A stretch of 64,000 nucleotides of DNA from Clostridioides difficile ATCC 9689 = DSM 1296 (GCF_001077535.1 NZ_CP011968.1:3968001-4032000), one strand, 5' to 3'; shown: positions 39,638 through 50,632, counted from the stretch's first letter. The notes: generated by a model from the letters alone, not told the origin. A program made the numbers and translations.

Positions 39638-40310
39638 AACTTCCCCCCAATCTATACCCTGTCCCACGAACAGTCAAAATTATTTGTGGACTTGAAGGGT
39701 CATCTTCTATCTTCTCTCGCAAGCGTTTGATGTACACAGTCAATGTGTTGTCATTAACAAACTCACCTGCCGCATCCCACAATTCATCAAGTAATCTTAC
39801 CCTCGTAATAATACTTTTAGGATTGCTAATAAACACCAATAACAAACGGTATTCTAAAGCTGAAAGAAAAACCTCATTGCCATTCTTTTTCACAACACCG
39901 GTTGCTGTATCTACATAAAGCCCACAAATTTCAAAAGTTGACCCAAAACGCCCACTTTTTCGTAGTGCTGTTCTAATTCGCGCAATCAGTTCACGTGGAC
40001 GAAAAGGTTTAGTAATATAATCATCTGCACCCATATTCAGTCCAGTAACAACACTTGATTCATCACCGGAAGCTGTCAAAAAGATAACAGGAATGTCTTG
40101 CTTTTCTTTGATTTCTGTGCAAATCGTAAACCCATTTCCATCAGGTAAAGAAATATCAATAAGTGCCAAATCAAATTTATTCTTAGCAATCTCTACAAGT
40201 GCTTCACTTCTTGTGGATACATGGGTTACTATAAATCCTTCTGAATTAAGCAAAAGAATAAGATTTTTGGCAATTGCTTTATCATCCTCAACTAAAAATA
40301 TCCGTTTCAT
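39624..40310 (-). CDS. OmpR-family response regulator of the ABC exporter cassette
   Basis: 228 aa. Receiver domain with the acidic pair VEDD, phosphoacceptor Asp52 (ALIDISLPDG), Thr in FLTAS, and Lys in DDYITKPFRPRELIARI; a C-terminal winged helix (about 130-225) ends with VRGTGYRLGG. The likely target is the repeat-bearing promoter at 38585-38638. Its ATG overlaps the stop of a 40-codon ORF (ATGA). Confidence 0.95.
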   Translation of the reverse strand: MKRIFLVEDDKAIAKNLILLLNSEGFIVTHVSTRSEALVEIAKNKFDLALIDISLPDGNGFTICTEIKEKQDIPVIFLTASGDESSVVTGLNMGADDYITKPFRPRELIARIRTALRKSGRFGSTFEICGLYVDTATGVVKKNGNEVFLSALEYRLLLVFISNPKSIITRVRLLDELWDAAGEFVNDNTLTVYIKRLREKIEDDPSSPQIILTVRGTGYRLGGSYVSK

Positions 40311-40429
40311 TTACTTTCATCCTCCTTTATTTTATTAGTTTTATATATTCCAGCAGAGCAATAGTACACTACTATTTTACTTATCATTACACAATTTTCA
40401 GTAGTTTCTTTTGTTCTTATATAATCCAT
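40307..40429 (-). CDS. Possible small ORF (40 aa) translationally coupled to the response regulator
   Basis: ATG 40429 has GGAGG eight bases upstream, and the frame ends in TGA overlapping the response-regulator ATG by four bases. The peptide begins MDYIRTKETTENCVMISKIV and then has VYYCSAGIYKTNKIKEDESK, with two Cys. I do not recognise it with confidence. The good ribosome site, the ATGA overlap and the position in an apparently imported cassette suggest a real leader or coupled gene. It could also be a chance frame across the ribosome site. Confidence 0.5.
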   Translation of the reverse strand: MDYIRTKETTENCVMISKIVVYYCSAGIYKTNKIKEDESK

Positions 40430-40489
40430 GCATAATACCTCCATTGATTTATTATATTTCTTATAACATAAATACACAAGATAAGACAA

Positions 40490-40809
40490 AAAACATAATG
40501 TAAGTGCAAGTTTTTTAACTCACTAACTTATAAACATACACTCCTACTAACACTACTTTCTTGATGACACATCTTACAAGCTTATATTCATACATCAATG
40601 AAAAATTAAATTTATCCATTTATTAAAATAAAAGGCAATAGCTTCTATAGCTAATGCCCTTTATCTTAAAATGATTTAAATACTATACAATTTTTATAAA
40701 TGGCTATAAATAAACTCATATAGAATATAAAATTTATCTACAGTCTTTTGTTATACAAAATTTATAACCTCTTATAGAACAAATTTACCACTTTGCAAAC
40801 TTATCACTT
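40490..40809. other. Intergenic region between the two-component cassette and carB
   Basis: 320 AT-rich bases. It holds the carB terminator (40623-40658) and presumably the promoter for the response-regulator unit near 40490-40560. I see no other structure. Confidence 0.5.
40623..40658 (-). terminator. Terminator downstream of carB (first copy)
   Basis: GGCAATAGCT and AGCTAATGCC (40634-40658) pair with one mismatch; TTTTATTTT follows on the minus strand. It lies about 150 bases after the carB stop codon. Confidence 0.65.
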
Positions 40810-43800
40810 TTACTCAGCTATATTATAAACTTTTAATTTATCTTTGTTTAAATGTTTCTTCTTAACTTCTACTAAAGCTTTTAGCGTATCCAGAGATGTC
40901 ATTATTTCAGTAGAAAATTCAATAGCTGTTCTTCTCATTTTAAAGCCATCTCTTGTAGAGTCATTTCCTTTAGTTGGTGTATTTATTACTATATCAACTT
41001 GTTTATTTCTTATAGCATCTAATATGTTTGGTCTAGGTTCTTCAATTCTATTTACTATATCAGCCTCTATTCCATTTTCTCTTAAACTCTTCGCTGTTCC
41101 TTCTGTAGCAACAAAAGTATATCCTAATTCTTTCATATCTTTTGCTATCTCTATAAACTCATCTTTATCATGATTATTTACAGTAGCAAGTACTACTCCT
41201 CTTTCATCAGACATATGTCTACCTGCTGCCAAGAACCCTTTATATAAGGCTTCTTCTAAATTTTCTCCTACACCTAGAACTTCTCCTGTAGACTTCATTT
41301 CAGGTCCTAGACTTACTTCAACTTTAGATAATTTAGACATTGAGAATACTGGTACTTTTACTGATACTAATTTTGGCTCTTTGTAAACTCCTGTACCATA
41401 TCCTAAATCCTTTAATTTAGCTCCTAACATACACTTAGTAGCCAAGTCAACTATTGGTACTCCACTTACCTTACTTATATATGGAACTGTTCTACTAGCT
41501 CTAGGGTTAACCTCAATTATATATAATTCATTTTGAAATTCTATAAATTGTATATTAACCATACCAAGCACATTAAGGTCTAAAGCTATTTTTTTAGTGT
41601 ATTCTACTATCTTTTCTTTTATTTCATCAGATATATTTTGACTTGGATACATTGTTGTACTATCTCCAGAGTGAACTCCAGCTCTTTCTAAATGCTCCAT
41701 TATACCAGGTATCAATATATCTTCTTTATCACATATAGCATCTACTTCTATTTCTCTACCAGTTAGATATTTATCTATAAGTACTGGATTTTTATGGTCT
41801 CTATCAAATGCATCATCCAAATACTGAATTAGTTTTTCTTCGTTATAAGTTATTTCCATACCTTGACCACCAAGTACATAAGATGGTCTAACTAATACTG
41901 GATAACCTAACTCCTTAGCAATTTCAACACCTTCATTAGTTGTCCATACACCTTTTCCTTTTGGTCTATTTATATCTAGTCTCTCTAGTAAATCATCAAA
42001 TTTTTCTCTATCTTCTGCTGCATCTATATCTCTAAAGTCTGTTCCCAGTATAGGTATATTTTTTTCATGTAAAAACTTAGCCAATTTTATAGCTGTTTGT
42101 CCACCAAACTGTAGTATTACACCTTCTGGTTTTTCTTTTTCTATTATATTTAAAACTTCTTCTTCTGTTAATGGTTCAAAATACAACTTATCAGATGTAT
42201 CAAAATCCGTACTTACAGTTTCAGGGTTATTGTTTACAATTATAGTTTCTATTCCCATTTTTCTTAAAGATTTTACACAATGAACTGAACAATAGTCAAA
42301 TTCTATTCCTTGACCGATTCTTATTGGACCAGAACCCAATACTACAACTTTTCTCTTATCACTAACTACTACCTCATCATATTGTTCATAAGTTGAATAG
42401 TAATAAGGTGATAGAGCTTCAAATTCTCCTCCACATGTATCAACCATTTTATAAACTGGTTGTATATTATATAAACTTCTCAATTCATATAATTTTTCTG
42501 GGCTTATCTTCATTAAGTCAGATATACCTTTATCAGAAAATCCCTTTTTCTTTAATTCATGTAAATATTCTTTATCTAAGTCTTCTATTTTTAGAACTTT
42601 TAATTTTTCTTCTTGTTCTACTATCCATTTAAATTTATTTATAAACCACTTATCAACACCAGTTATTTCTGATATCATTTCTACTTTATAGCCTCTTCTT
42701 ATCATTTCAGCTAAGTCAAATAGTCTCTCATCATCAGGTACTACTACTCTAGCCTTTAATTCTTCTAATGTTCTACCTTCTGATGGAGCATGAACCAATG
42801 AATATTTTCCTGTTTCAAGTGATCTTATACCTTTAAGAATAGCAGCCTCAAAGTTACTTCCTATACTCATGATTTCACCAGTTGCCATCATCTTAGTTCC
42901 TAATTTTCTATTGGCATGTCTAAATTTATCAAATGGCCACTTTGGTATTTTTACTACCACATAATCTAATGTTGGCTCAAAACAAGCATAAGTTTTTTTA
43001 GTTACTGCATTTTCTATCTCATCCAAAGTATAACCTAAAGCTATCTTAGCTGCTACTTTTGCTATTGGGTATCCTGTAGCTTTTGATGCTAGGGCTGATG
43101 ACCTACTAACTCTTGGGTTTATTTCTATTATCGCATATTCTAAACTATGTGGGTTTAAAGCTATTTGAACGTTACATCCACCTTGAACCTCTATTGCATT
43201 TATTATGTCTATTGATGCCTTTCTAAGTAGTTGATACTCTTCATCACTTAGAGTTTGACTTGGAGCAACAACTATACTGTCTCCCGTATGAACTCCAACT
43301 GGGTCTACATTTTCCATATTACATACAGTTATACAGTTTCCATTTCCATCTCTCATTACTTCATATTCTATTTCTTTCCAACCTTTTATACTCTTTTCAA
43401 GAAGAACTTGTCCAACAGGACTTAGCTGTAGTCCATGTGAAAGTATTTCTCTTAATTCTTCCTCAGTATCAGCTATACCTCCACCAGTTCCACCTAGCGT
43501 ATATGCTGGTCTTACAACTACTGGATATCCTATCTTATTGGCAAACTCAAGACCTGCTTCTAAATTTGTAACTATATCACTAACTATTACTGGTTGATTT
43601 ATTTCTTTCATTACTTCTCTAAATAAATCTCTATCTTCGCCCTTTTTTATAGATTCTATAGATGTTCCTATAACTTTTACATTATATTTATCTAATATAC
43701 CAGCATCATGTAATTCTACAGCTAAGTTTAATCCTGTCTGACCACCCATACCTGCAAGTAAACTATCTGGTTTTTCTTTTTCTATTATTTTTTCTATAAA

Positions 43801-44016
43801 TTCTATTGTTAATGGTTCTATATATATTTTATCTGCAATTTCTTTATCAGTCATTATAGTAGCTGGGTTACTATTTACTAATACAACTTCAATTCCCTCT
43901 TCTTTTAATGCTTGGCAGGCCTGTGTTCCTGAATAGTCAAACTCTGCAGCTTGACCTATTATTATTGGCCCTGACCCTAATACTAAAGTTTTCTTTATAC
44001 TATCTAATTTAGGCAT
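40810..44016 (-). CDS. carB: Carbamoyl-phosphate synthase large subunit, copy 1
   Basis: 1068 aa, complete. Makes carbamoyl phosphate from bicarbonate, ammonia (tunnelled from CarA) and two ATP, for pyrimidines and arginine. Two ATP-grasp halves each begin with a related motif ([41 protein letters not shown]), followed by a C-terminal allosteric MGS-like domain ([20 protein letters not shown]). It is paired with carA copy 1, which has an intact glutaminase, but 192 bases separate the two, unlike the 52 bases in copy 2. Most of its second half is nearly identical in DNA to copy 2. Confidence 0.97.
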   Translation of the reverse strand: MPKLDSIKKTLVLGSGPIIIGQAAEFDYSGTQACQALKEEGIEVVLVNSNPATIMTDKEIADKIYIEPLTIEFIEKIIEKEKPDSLLAGMGGQTGLNLAVELHDAGILDKYNVKVIGTSIESIKKGEDRDLFREVMKEINQPVIVSDIVTNLEAGLEFANKIGYPVVVRPAYTLGGTGGGIADTEEELREILSHGLQLSPVGQVLLEKSIKGWKEIEYEVMRDGNGNCITVCNMENVDPVGVHTGDSIVVAPSQTLSDEEYQLLRKASIDIINAIEVQGGCNVQIALNPHSLEYAIIEINPRVSRSSALASKATGYPIAKVAAKIALGYTLDEIENAVTKKTYACFEPTLDYVVVKIPKWPFDKFRHANRKLGTKMMATGEIMSIGSNFEAAILKGIRSLETGKYSLVHAPSEGRTLEELKARVVVPDDERLFDLAEMIRRGYKVEMISEITGVDKWFINKFKWIVEQEEKLKVLKIEDLDKEYLHELKKKGFSDKGISDLMKISPEKLYELRSLYNIQPVYKMVDTCGGEFEALSPYYYSTYEQYDEVVVSDKRKVVVLGSGPIRIGQGIEFDYCSVHCVKSLRKMGIETIIVNNNPETVSTDFDTSDKLYFEPLTEEEVLNIIEKEKPEGVILQFGGQTAIKLAKFLHEKNIPILGTDFRDIDAAEDREKFDDLLERLDINRPKGKGVWTTNEGVEIAKELGYPVLVRPSYVLGGQGMEITYNEEKLIQYLDDAFDRDHKNPVLIDKYLTGREIEVDAICDKEDILIPGIMEHLERAGVHSGDSTTMYPSQNISDEIKEKIVEYTKKIALDLNVLGMVNIQFIEFQNELYIIEVNPRASRTVPYISKVSGVPIVDLATKCMLGAKLKDLGYGTGVYKEPKLVSVKVPVFSMSKLSKVEVSLGPEMKSTGEVLGVGENLEEALYKGFLAAGRHMSDERGVVLATVNNHDKDEFIEIAKDMKELGYTFVATEGTAKSLRENGIEADIVNRIEEPRPNILDAIRNKQVDIVINTPTKGNDSTRDGFKMRRTAIEFSTEIMTSLDTLKALVEVKKKHLNKDKLKVYNIAE

Positions 44017-44208
44017 AACTCTTTCTCCTTATCTAAACAATTTTCACAGTTCTTATCTTCATCATCTATACAATCAACTTTAATTACTTTATTTTATCTT
44101 AAGTTCAAATTTACTCATCAATACATCTATTTAATACATCTATGTTAATTAAACCAGACTTTTTGATTTAAGTTATTCTTGTTTTTTAGTTAGCTATTCT
44201 AATGTTGT

Positions 44209-45258
44209 TTATTTTACTAATTCTAAAAATTTATCAAAAATATAGTCATTATCTTTTGGTCCTGGGCAAGCTTCAGGATGGTATTGAACACTGTATACAT
44301 CTAGCTTCTCATGTCTCATTCCTTCAACAGTATTATCATTTAAATTTATATGTGTCACTTTCATTTGTTCAGGAACTTCTGAAACATAATAACCATGATT
44401 TTGAGAAGTTATAAATACTTTTCCTTCTTCTAAGTCTTTAACTGGATGATTTCCACCTCTATGCCCAAATTTAAGTTTAGCAGTTTTTCCTCCAAGAGCT
44501 AAAGCTAAAAGTTGATGTCCTAAGCATATTCCAACTATAGGTTTTTTACCAATAAGAGCTTTTATATTTTCTATAACATCTTCTAAGTCTTCTGGGTCTC
44601 CAGGTCCATTTGACAAGAATATTAAGTCAGGGTTTATACTCAATACATCTTCTGGAGATGTTGTAGCTGGAAATATTGTTATATCACATCCACGAGCTAT
44701 AAATGATCTTAATATATTTCTTTTTACTCCAAAATCCATAACAGCCACTTTTGGACCATTTCCTTTTATATGCTCTACTTCTTTTCTTGTAACAGTTCTA
44801 ACTGCTTCTGTATTTGAAAACTTATCCAATTTATGTTTAACATCTTCTAATTTACTGTCTTCTAATGTAATTATACCTTTCATTGTTCCATTATTTCTAA
44901 GTATCTTAGTCAAAGCTCTTGTATCTATTCCTTCAAGTCCGATAACTTTATTTTGCTTTAAATATTGGTCTATATCAATTTCACATCTAAAATTACTTGG
45001 AGAATCACTTTTCTCCCTTACTATGAATCCCTTTACTTGAACTTTTTCAGACTCTGCTGATGATAAATTTATACCATAATTTCCTACAAGAGGATAAGTC
45101 ATAGTAACTATTTGACCATAGTAAGAAGGGTCTGTTAAAACTTCACCATATCCTATCATCGAAGTATTAAATACTACTTCTCCTACACTTTCTTCTAAAT
45201 ATCCAAATGCCTTTCCTATAAAAACTGTTCCATCTTCTAATATTAACCTTGCTTTCAT
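44209..45258 (-). CDS. carA: Carbamoyl-phosphate synthase small subunit, copy 1 (intact glutaminase)
   Basis: 349 aa from ATG 45258 (GGAGG nine bases upstream; an upstream ATG at 45303 is rejected). It supplies ammonia by hydrolysing glutamine. The class I glutaminase triad is complete: Cys245 in VGICLGHQLL, His327 and Glu329 in VQYHPEACPGP. The unit starts after a terminator (45414-45473) and has no PyrR-type loop in its leader, so it is probably controlled separately from copy 2. A -10-like TATAAT lies at 45396-45401 without a good -35. Confidence 0.97.
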   Translation of the reverse strand: MKARLILEDGTVFIGKAFGYLEESVGEVVFNTSMIGYGEVLTDPSYYGQIVTMTYPLVGNYGINLSSAESEKVQVKGFIVREKSDSPSNFRCEIDIDQYLKQNKVIGLEGIDTRALTKILRNNGTMKGIITLEDSKLEDVKHKLDKFSNTEAVRTVTRKEVEHIKGNGPKVAVMDFGVKRNILRSFIARGCDITIFPATTSPEDVLSINPDLIFLSNGPGDPEDLEDVIENIKALIGKKPIVGICLGHQLLALALGGKTAKLKFGHRGGNHPVKDLEEGKVFITSQNHGYYVSEVPEQMKVTHINLNDNTVEGMRHEKLDVYSVQYHPEACPGPKDNDYIFDKFLELVK

Positions 45259-45413
45259 ACTACAGTACCTCCTATAATTCTCTTTAGACAAACTAAAGAA
45301 CATTAACTAAATATAAGCTTTTAAATATCTATATCTATTTTTCACTTTTACATTCTAGTTTTATACTTATTTACATTTATTTTTTATCTTTTTCTATTAT
45401 ACTACAAATTTCT

Positions 45414-45473
45414 TAAAAAAAAGAAGTTATCTCAAAAGTAAAAACTCCTAGAAAAAATAACCTCTTTTTTTTT
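45414..45473. terminator. Terminator between the two carAB pairs
   Basis: Minus strand GAGGTTAT and ATAACTTC pair, with flanking A and T runs (eight T after the stem). It lies 43 bases past the stop codon of carB copy 2 and separates that operon from carA copy 1. Confidence 0.8.
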
Positions 45474-45515
45474 ATTTAATAATTAAATTCTTAAACTATA
45501 CAATCAACTTAATTT

Positions 45516-48500
45516 CTATTCAGCTATATTGTAAACTTTTAACTCATCTTTATTTAAATGTTTCTTCTTAACTTCTACTAAAGCTTTTAGTGTATCCAAA
45601 GATGTCATTATTTCAGTAGAAAATTCAATAGCTGTTCTTCTTATCTTAAATCCATCTCTTGTAGAGTCATTTCCTTTAGTTGGTGTATTTATTACTATAT
45701 CAACTTGTTTATTTCTTATAGCATCTAATATGTTTGGTCTAGATTCTTCTACTCTATTTACTATATCAGCCTCTATTCCATTTTCTCTTAAGCTATTAGC
45801 TGTTCCTTCTGTAGCAACAAAAGTATATCCTAATTCTTTCATATCTTTTGCTATCTCTATAAACTCATCTTTATCATGATTATTTACAGTAGCAAGTACT
45901 ACTCCTCTTTCATCAGACATATGTCTACCTGCTGCCAAGAACCCTTTATATAAGGCTTCTTCTAAATTTTCTCCTACACCTAGGACTTCTCCTGTAGACT
46001 TCATTTCAGGTCCTAGACTTACTTCAACTTTAGATAATTTAGACATTGAGAATACTGGTACTTTTACTGATACTAATTTTGGCTCTTTGTAAACTCCTGT
46101 ACCATATCCTAAATCCTTTAATTTAGCTCCTAACATACACTTAGTAGCCAAGTCAACTATTGGTACTCCACTTACTTTACTTATATATGGAACTGTTCTA
46201 CTAGCTCTAGGGTTAACCTCAATTATATATAATTCATTTTGAAATTCTATAAACTGTATATTAACCATACCAAGCACATTAAGGTCTAAAGCTATTTTTT
46301 TAGTGTATTCTACTATCTTTTCTTTTATTTCATCAGATATATTTTGACTTGGATACATTGTTGTACTATCTCCAGAGTGAACTCCAGCTCTTTCTAAATG
46401 TTCCATTATACCAGGTATCAATATATCTTCCTTATCACATATAGCATCTACTTCTATTTCTCTACCAGTTAGATATTTATCTATAAGTACTGGATTTTTA
46501 TGGTCTCTATCAAATGCATCTTGTAGGTATTGAGATAATTTTTCTTCGTTATAAGTTATTTCCATACCTTGACCACCAAGTACATAAGATGGTCTAACTA
46601 ATACTGGATAACCTAACTCATTAGCAACTTCAATACCTTCGTTAAGTGACCATACACCCTTTCCTTTTGGTCTATTTATATCTAGTCTCTCTAGTAAATC
46701 ATCAAATTTTTCTCTATCTTCTGCTGCATCTATATCATCAAAATCTGTTCCCAGTATAGGTATATTTTTTTCATGTAAAAACTTAGCCAATTTTATAGCT
46801 GTTTGTCCACCAAACTGTAGTATTACACCTTCTGGCTTTTCTTTTTCTATTATACTTAAAACTTCTTCTTCTGTTAATGGTTCAAAATACAGCTTATCTG
46901 ATGTATCAAAGTCTGTACTTACAGTTTCAGGGTTATTGTTTATGATTATAGTTTCTATGTCCATTTTTCTTAAAGATTTTACACAGTGAACTGAACAATA
47001 GTCAAATTCTATACCTTGACCTATTCTTATTGGACCAGAACCTAATACTATCACCTTTTTCTTATCACTAACAACTACCTCATCATATTGCTCATAAGTT
47101 GAATAATAGTAAGGAGATATAGCATCTATCTCACCTGCACAAGTATCAACCATTTTATATGCTGGTTTTATATTGTATAGACTTCTCAATTCATATAATT
47201 TTTCTGGACTTATCTTCATTAGGTCAGATATACCTTTATCAGAGAATCCCTTTTTCTTTAATTCAAGAAGATAGTCTTTAGTTAAATCTTCAATTTTCAT
47301 AACTTTTAATTTTTCTTCTTGCTCTACTATCCATTTAAATTTATTTATAAACCATTTATCTATACCTGTAATTTGTTCTATCATTTCTACTTTATAGCCT
47401 CTTCTTATCATTTCAGCTAAATCAAATAGTCTCTCATCATCAGGTACTACAACTCTTTTCTTTAATTCCTCTATGCTTCTCTCCTCAGATGGTGTGTGAA
47501 CTAATGAATATTTTCCTGTTTCAAGTGATCTTATCCCTTTAAGAATAGCAGCCTCAAAATTACTTCCTATACTCATAATTTCACCAGTTGCCATCATCTT
47601 AGTTCCTAATTTTCTATTTGCTTTTTTAAATTTATCAAAAGGCCATTTTGGTATTTTTGCCACCACATAATCTATAGTTGGTTCAAAACAAGCATAAGTT
47701 TTTTTAGTTACTGCATTTTCTATCTCATCTAAAGTATAACCTAAAGCTATTTTTGACGAAACTTTAGCTATTGGATATCCTGTAGCTTTTGATGCTAAAG
47801 CTGATGATCTACTAACTCTTGGATTTATCTCTATAACTGCATATTCAAAACTATGTGGATTAAGTGCAAATTGAACGTTACAACCACCTTGAACTTCTAC
47901 TGCATTTAATATATCTAAAGATGCTTTTTTAAGCATTGCACATTCTTTGTTACTTAAAGTTTGAGTTGGAGCAACAACTATACTGTCTCCTGTATGAACT
48001 CCGACTGGGTCTATATTTTCCATGTTACATACAACTATACAATTTCCCTTTGAATCTCTTATTACCTCATATTCTATTTCTTTCCAACCTTTTATACTCT
48101 TTTCAATTAATACTTGTCCAACAGGACTTAATTGTAGACCATGTGAAAGTATTTCTCTTAATTCTTCCTCATTATCAGCTATACCCCCACCAGTTCCACC
48201 TAGTGTGTATGCTGGTCTTACAACTACTGGATAACCAATTGTAAGTGCATAATCAAGACCTGCTTGTAAATCTGTAACTATATCACTAACTATTACAGGC
48301 TGATTTATTTCTTTCATTACTTCTCTAAATATATCTCTATCTTCACCTTTTTTGATAGATTCTACTGAAGTACCTATTATCTTTACTCCATATTTATCTA
48401 GTATGCCTTTTTCATAAAGTTCAACTGCTAGATTTAGCCCTGTTTGTCCACCCATACCTGCAAGTAAACTGTCTGGTCTTTCTTTTTCTATTATTTTTTC

Positions 48501-48722
48501 TATAAATTCTATTGTTAATGGTTCTATATATATTTTATCTGCCACTTCTTTATCAGTCATTATAGTGGCTGGATTACTATTTATTAATACAACTTCAATT
48601 CCTTCCTCTTTCAAAGACTGGCAAGCTTGTGTTCCTGAATAGTCAAACTCTGCAGCTTGACCTATTATTATTGGTCCTGACCCTAATACTAAAGTTTTCT
48701 TTATACTATCTAATTTAGGCAT
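45516..48722 (-). CDS. carB: Carbamoyl-phosphate synthase large subunit, copy 2
   Basis: 1068 aa, complete, same architecture as copy 1, with both ATP-grasp domains and the regulatory domain. The start of the first half and the linker differ from copy 1 (for example [20 protein letters not shown] against [20 protein letters not shown]), while the region of about residues 740-975 is identical in protein and almost so in DNA. It follows carA copy 2, whose glutaminase is predicted dead, so this enzyme may use free ammonia, which synthetase subunits can do in vitro. It belongs to the PyrR-attenuated pyrF operon. Confidence 0.97.
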   Translation of the reverse strand: MPKLDSIKKTLVLGSGPIIIGQAAEFDYSGTQACQSLKEEGIEVVLINSNPATIMTDKEVADKIYIEPLTIEFIEKIIEKERPDSLLAGMGGQTGLNLAVELYEKGILDKYGVKIIGTSVESIKKGEDRDIFREVMKEINQPVIVSDIVTDLQAGLDYALTIGYPVVVRPAYTLGGTGGGIADNEEELREILSHGLQLSPVGQVLIEKSIKGWKEIEYEVIRDSKGNCIVVCNMENIDPVGVHTGDSIVVAPTQTLSNKECAMLKKASLDILNAVEVQGGCNVQFALNPHSFEYAVIEINPRVSRSSALASKATGYPIAKVSSKIALGYTLDEIENAVTKKTYACFEPTIDYVVAKIPKWPFDKFKKANRKLGTKMMATGEIMSIGSNFEAAILKGIRSLETGKYSLVHTPSEERSIEELKKRVVVPDDERLFDLAEMIRRGYKVEMIEQITGIDKWFINKFKWIVEQEEKLKVMKIEDLTKDYLLELKKKGFSDKGISDLMKISPEKLYELRSLYNIKPAYKMVDTCAGEIDAISPYYYSTYEQYDEVVVSDKKKVIVLGSGPIRIGQGIEFDYCSVHCVKSLRKMDIETIIINNNPETVSTDFDTSDKLYFEPLTEEEVLSIIEKEKPEGVILQFGGQTAIKLAKFLHEKNIPILGTDFDDIDAAEDREKFDDLLERLDINRPKGKGVWSLNEGIEVANELGYPVLVRPSYVLGGQGMEITYNEEKLSQYLQDAFDRDHKNPVLIDKYLTGREIEVDAICDKEDILIPGIMEHLERAGVHSGDSTTMYPSQNISDEIKEKIVEYTKKIALDLNVLGMVNIQFIEFQNELYIIEVNPRASRTVPYISKVSGVPIVDLATKCMLGAKLKDLGYGTGVYKEPKLVSVKVPVFSMSKLSKVEVSLGPEMKSTGEVLGVGENLEEALYKGFLAAGRHMSDERGVVLATVNNHDKDEFIEIAKDMKELGYTFVATEGTANSLRENGIEADIVNRVEESRPNILDAIRNKQVDIVINTPTKGNDSTRDGFKIRRTAIEFSTEIMTSLDTLKALVEVKKKHLNKDELKVYNIAE

Positions 48723-48774
48723 AAATTTTTCTCCTTATCTAAATGGTTTTTACTATCTGTAAATAATACTAAAT

Positions 48775-49818
48775 CTATATTAATGCTAAGAATTTATTAA
48801 ATATACAATCTAAATCTTCTTTTGTTGTGTATTCTGGAATGTATTGAACACTATATATTGGTAATTCCTTATGTCTCATTCCTTCTATAGTATTGTCATT
48901 TAAATTTATGTGAGTTACTTCTGTATTTTCTGGCATTTCTGAAACATTATATCCATGATTTTGAGAAGTTATAAATACCTTTCCAGTTTCTAAGCATTTA
49001 ACTGGGTGATTACCTCCTCTATGTCCAAATACAAGCTTTGAAGTCTTTCCTCCTAATGCCAATGCTAAAATTTGATGTCCTAAACCTATTCCTGTCAATG
49101 GCTTTTTGCCTATTAATTTTTTTATATTTTCAACTATATCATTTATATCCTCTGGATTTCCTGGGCCATTAGATAATAAGATTAAGTCAGGATTTATATT
49201 TAAAATTTCTTCTACTGTAGTCATTGCTGGTACTATAGTTATATCACAGTTACAAGCTTTAAGAGACTCTAGTACACTATTTTTAATACCAAAGTCTATA
49301 ACTACAACTTTAGCTCCAGTACCTTTTATATTTTCAATTTCTTTTCTTGTAACATTTTTTACTGAATCTTTGTTACAATGCTCTTCTAATTTAGACTGAA
49401 CATCTTGTAATGATACATTTTCTAAAGTTATAATTCCTCTCTTAGTTCCATTGTTTCTAATAATTTTAGTTAATGCTCTTGTATCTATTCCTTCAAGTCC
49501 TATTACCTTATTTTGCTTTAGATATGTGTCTATATCCATTTCACATCTAAAATTATTTGGGTTATCACTTTTTTCTCTTACAATAAGTCCTTTTACTTGC
49601 ACCTTATTTGATTCAACATCTTCTAAATTTATTCCATAGTTTCCTATAAGTGGATAAGTCATAGTAACTATTTGTCCATAATAAGTTGCATCTGTCAATA
49701 GTTCTCCATACCCAGCCATTGAAGTATTAAATACAACTTCTCCAATAGCTTCCTTTAGATATCCAAATGCTTTTCCTTCAAATACTGTTCCATCTTCTAA
49801 AATTAATTTCCCCTTCAT
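48775..49818 (-). CDS. carA: Carbamoyl-phosphate synthase small subunit, copy 2, glutaminase site lost
   Basis: 347 aa, full length, colinear with copy 1 without gaps until the end. The catalytic Cys is replaced by Gly245 (TGIGLGHQIL, codon GGT at 49084-49086) and the catalytic His by Ile327 (VQYIPEYTT, codon ATT at 48838-48840); Glu329 remains. The N-terminal domain that binds CarB is well kept (NTSMAGYGELLTD, GLEGIDTRALTK). With both residues gone it cannot hydrolyse glutamine by the known mechanism. It is between pyrF and carB copy 2. Retained length and open frame suggest a structural or regulatory role rather than decay; the ammonia-using vertebrate CPS I has a comparable loss of the Cys. 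Confidence 0.93.
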   Translation of the reverse strand: MKGKLILEDGTVFEGKAFGYLKEAIGEVVFNTSMAGYGELLTDATYYGQIVTMTYPLIGNYGINLEDVESNKVQVKGLIVREKSDNPNNFRCEMDIDTYLKQNKVIGLEGIDTRALTKIIRNNGTKRGIITLENVSLQDVQSKLEEHCNKDSVKNVTRKEIENIKGTGAKVVVIDFGIKNSVLESLKACNCDITIVPAMTTVEEILNINPDLILLSNGPGNPEDINDIVENIKKLIGKKPLTGIGLGHQILALALGGKTSKLVFGHRGGNHPVKCLETGKVFITSQNHGYNVSEMPENTEVTHINLNDNTIEGMRHKELPIYSVQYIPEYTTKEDLDCIFNKFLALI

Positions 49819-49843
49819 ATAAGCTACCTCCCAAATATTTTAT

Positions 49844-50560
49844 CTAAGCATTTTCTATTTCTCTTACAATATTAATAGCTGATTCTCTTGGATTTTCTGC
49901 TTTTGTTATAGGTCTTCCAACAACTAAATAATGAGCACCTTTTTTTATTGCATCTGATGGAGTTACAACTCTTTTTTGGTCTCCAACCTCTGCTGATTTA
50001 GGTCTTATTCCTGGGCAAACTGTTATAAAATCAGTTCCACATGCTTCTACTATTTTATCTACTTCTTGCGCTGAACAAACAACCCCATCTATTCCTGATT
50101 CTTTTGCCAGTTTAGCTCTCTTTATAGCTAACTCTTCTGTTGTCATATTACATCCTATGTCCTGTAAATCTTGGTTGCTTAATGAAGTTAAAACTGTTAC
50201 TCCAACTACTAATGGCTTTTCTATATTTAATCTTTCTGCTTCTTCCCTAGCAATTAGTGCACATTGTCTCATTCCTTCCATATCTGATACATGTATTGTC
50301 ATTAACCAAACATTATCTCTCACTGCAGCTCTCACTGCACTTTTCATAGTATTTGGTATATCATGGAATTTAAGGTCTAAAAATATTTTTTTCCCTTTTT
50401 CTTTAAGATAATCTATTGTTTTACCTTTTGTGGCAACGTATTGCTCTAGCCCTACCTTAAATATGTCTACACTATCTTCTAATCTGTCTATTAGTTCTTT
50501 AGCTTTATCAAATTCGTCAGTATCAATTGCAACTATCAATTTTTCTTTACCATTTATCAT
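49844..50560 (-). CDS. pyrF: Orotidine 5'-phosphate decarboxylase
   Basis: Last step of UMP synthesis. 238 aa. The active-site array is visible: Asp11-type substrate site AIDTDEFDKA, then LDLKFHDIPNTMKSAVRAA with Asp62, Lys64 and Asp67, and the phosphate-binding end TVCPGIRP and YLVVGRPITKAENP. AAAGGAG lies before ATG. It heads pyrF-carA-carB, and its leader carries two PyrR-type attenuators. Confidence 0.97.
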   Translation of the reverse strand: MINGKEKLIVAIDTDEFDKAKELIDRLEDSVDIFKVGLEQYVATKGKTIDYLKEKGKKIFLDLKFHDIPNTMKSAVRAAVRDNVWLMTIHVSDMEGMRQCALIAREEAERLNIEKPLVVGVTVLTSLSNQDLQDIGCNMTTEELAIKRAKLAKESGIDGVVCSAQEVDKIVEACGTDFITVCPGIRPKSAEVGDQKRVVTPSDAIKKGAHYLVVGRPITKAENPRESAINIVREIENA

Positions 50561-50596
50561 TTTTACATCTCCTTTTTAATAAAGCCTAAATAATCA

Positions 50597-50632
50597 TAAA
50601 AAAATCCTCACACCAAAAGAGGCATAAGGATT
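50597..50632 (-). terminator. Attenuator terminator proximal to pyrF
   Basis: Minus strand AATCCTTATGCC and GGTGTGAGGATT pair over 12 positions with G-U pairs, followed by seven T. It is 37 bases ahead of pyrF and just after a PyrR-type loop, so it is the pyrF-proximal attenuator. Confidence 0.88.

Noticed and set aside
44017-44208. A regulatory leader or small gene in the 192-base gap between carA1 and carB1
   Set aside because: Only a short repeated AGATGTATT motif is seen; no stable hairpin, PyrR loop or ribosome-preceded frame is present.
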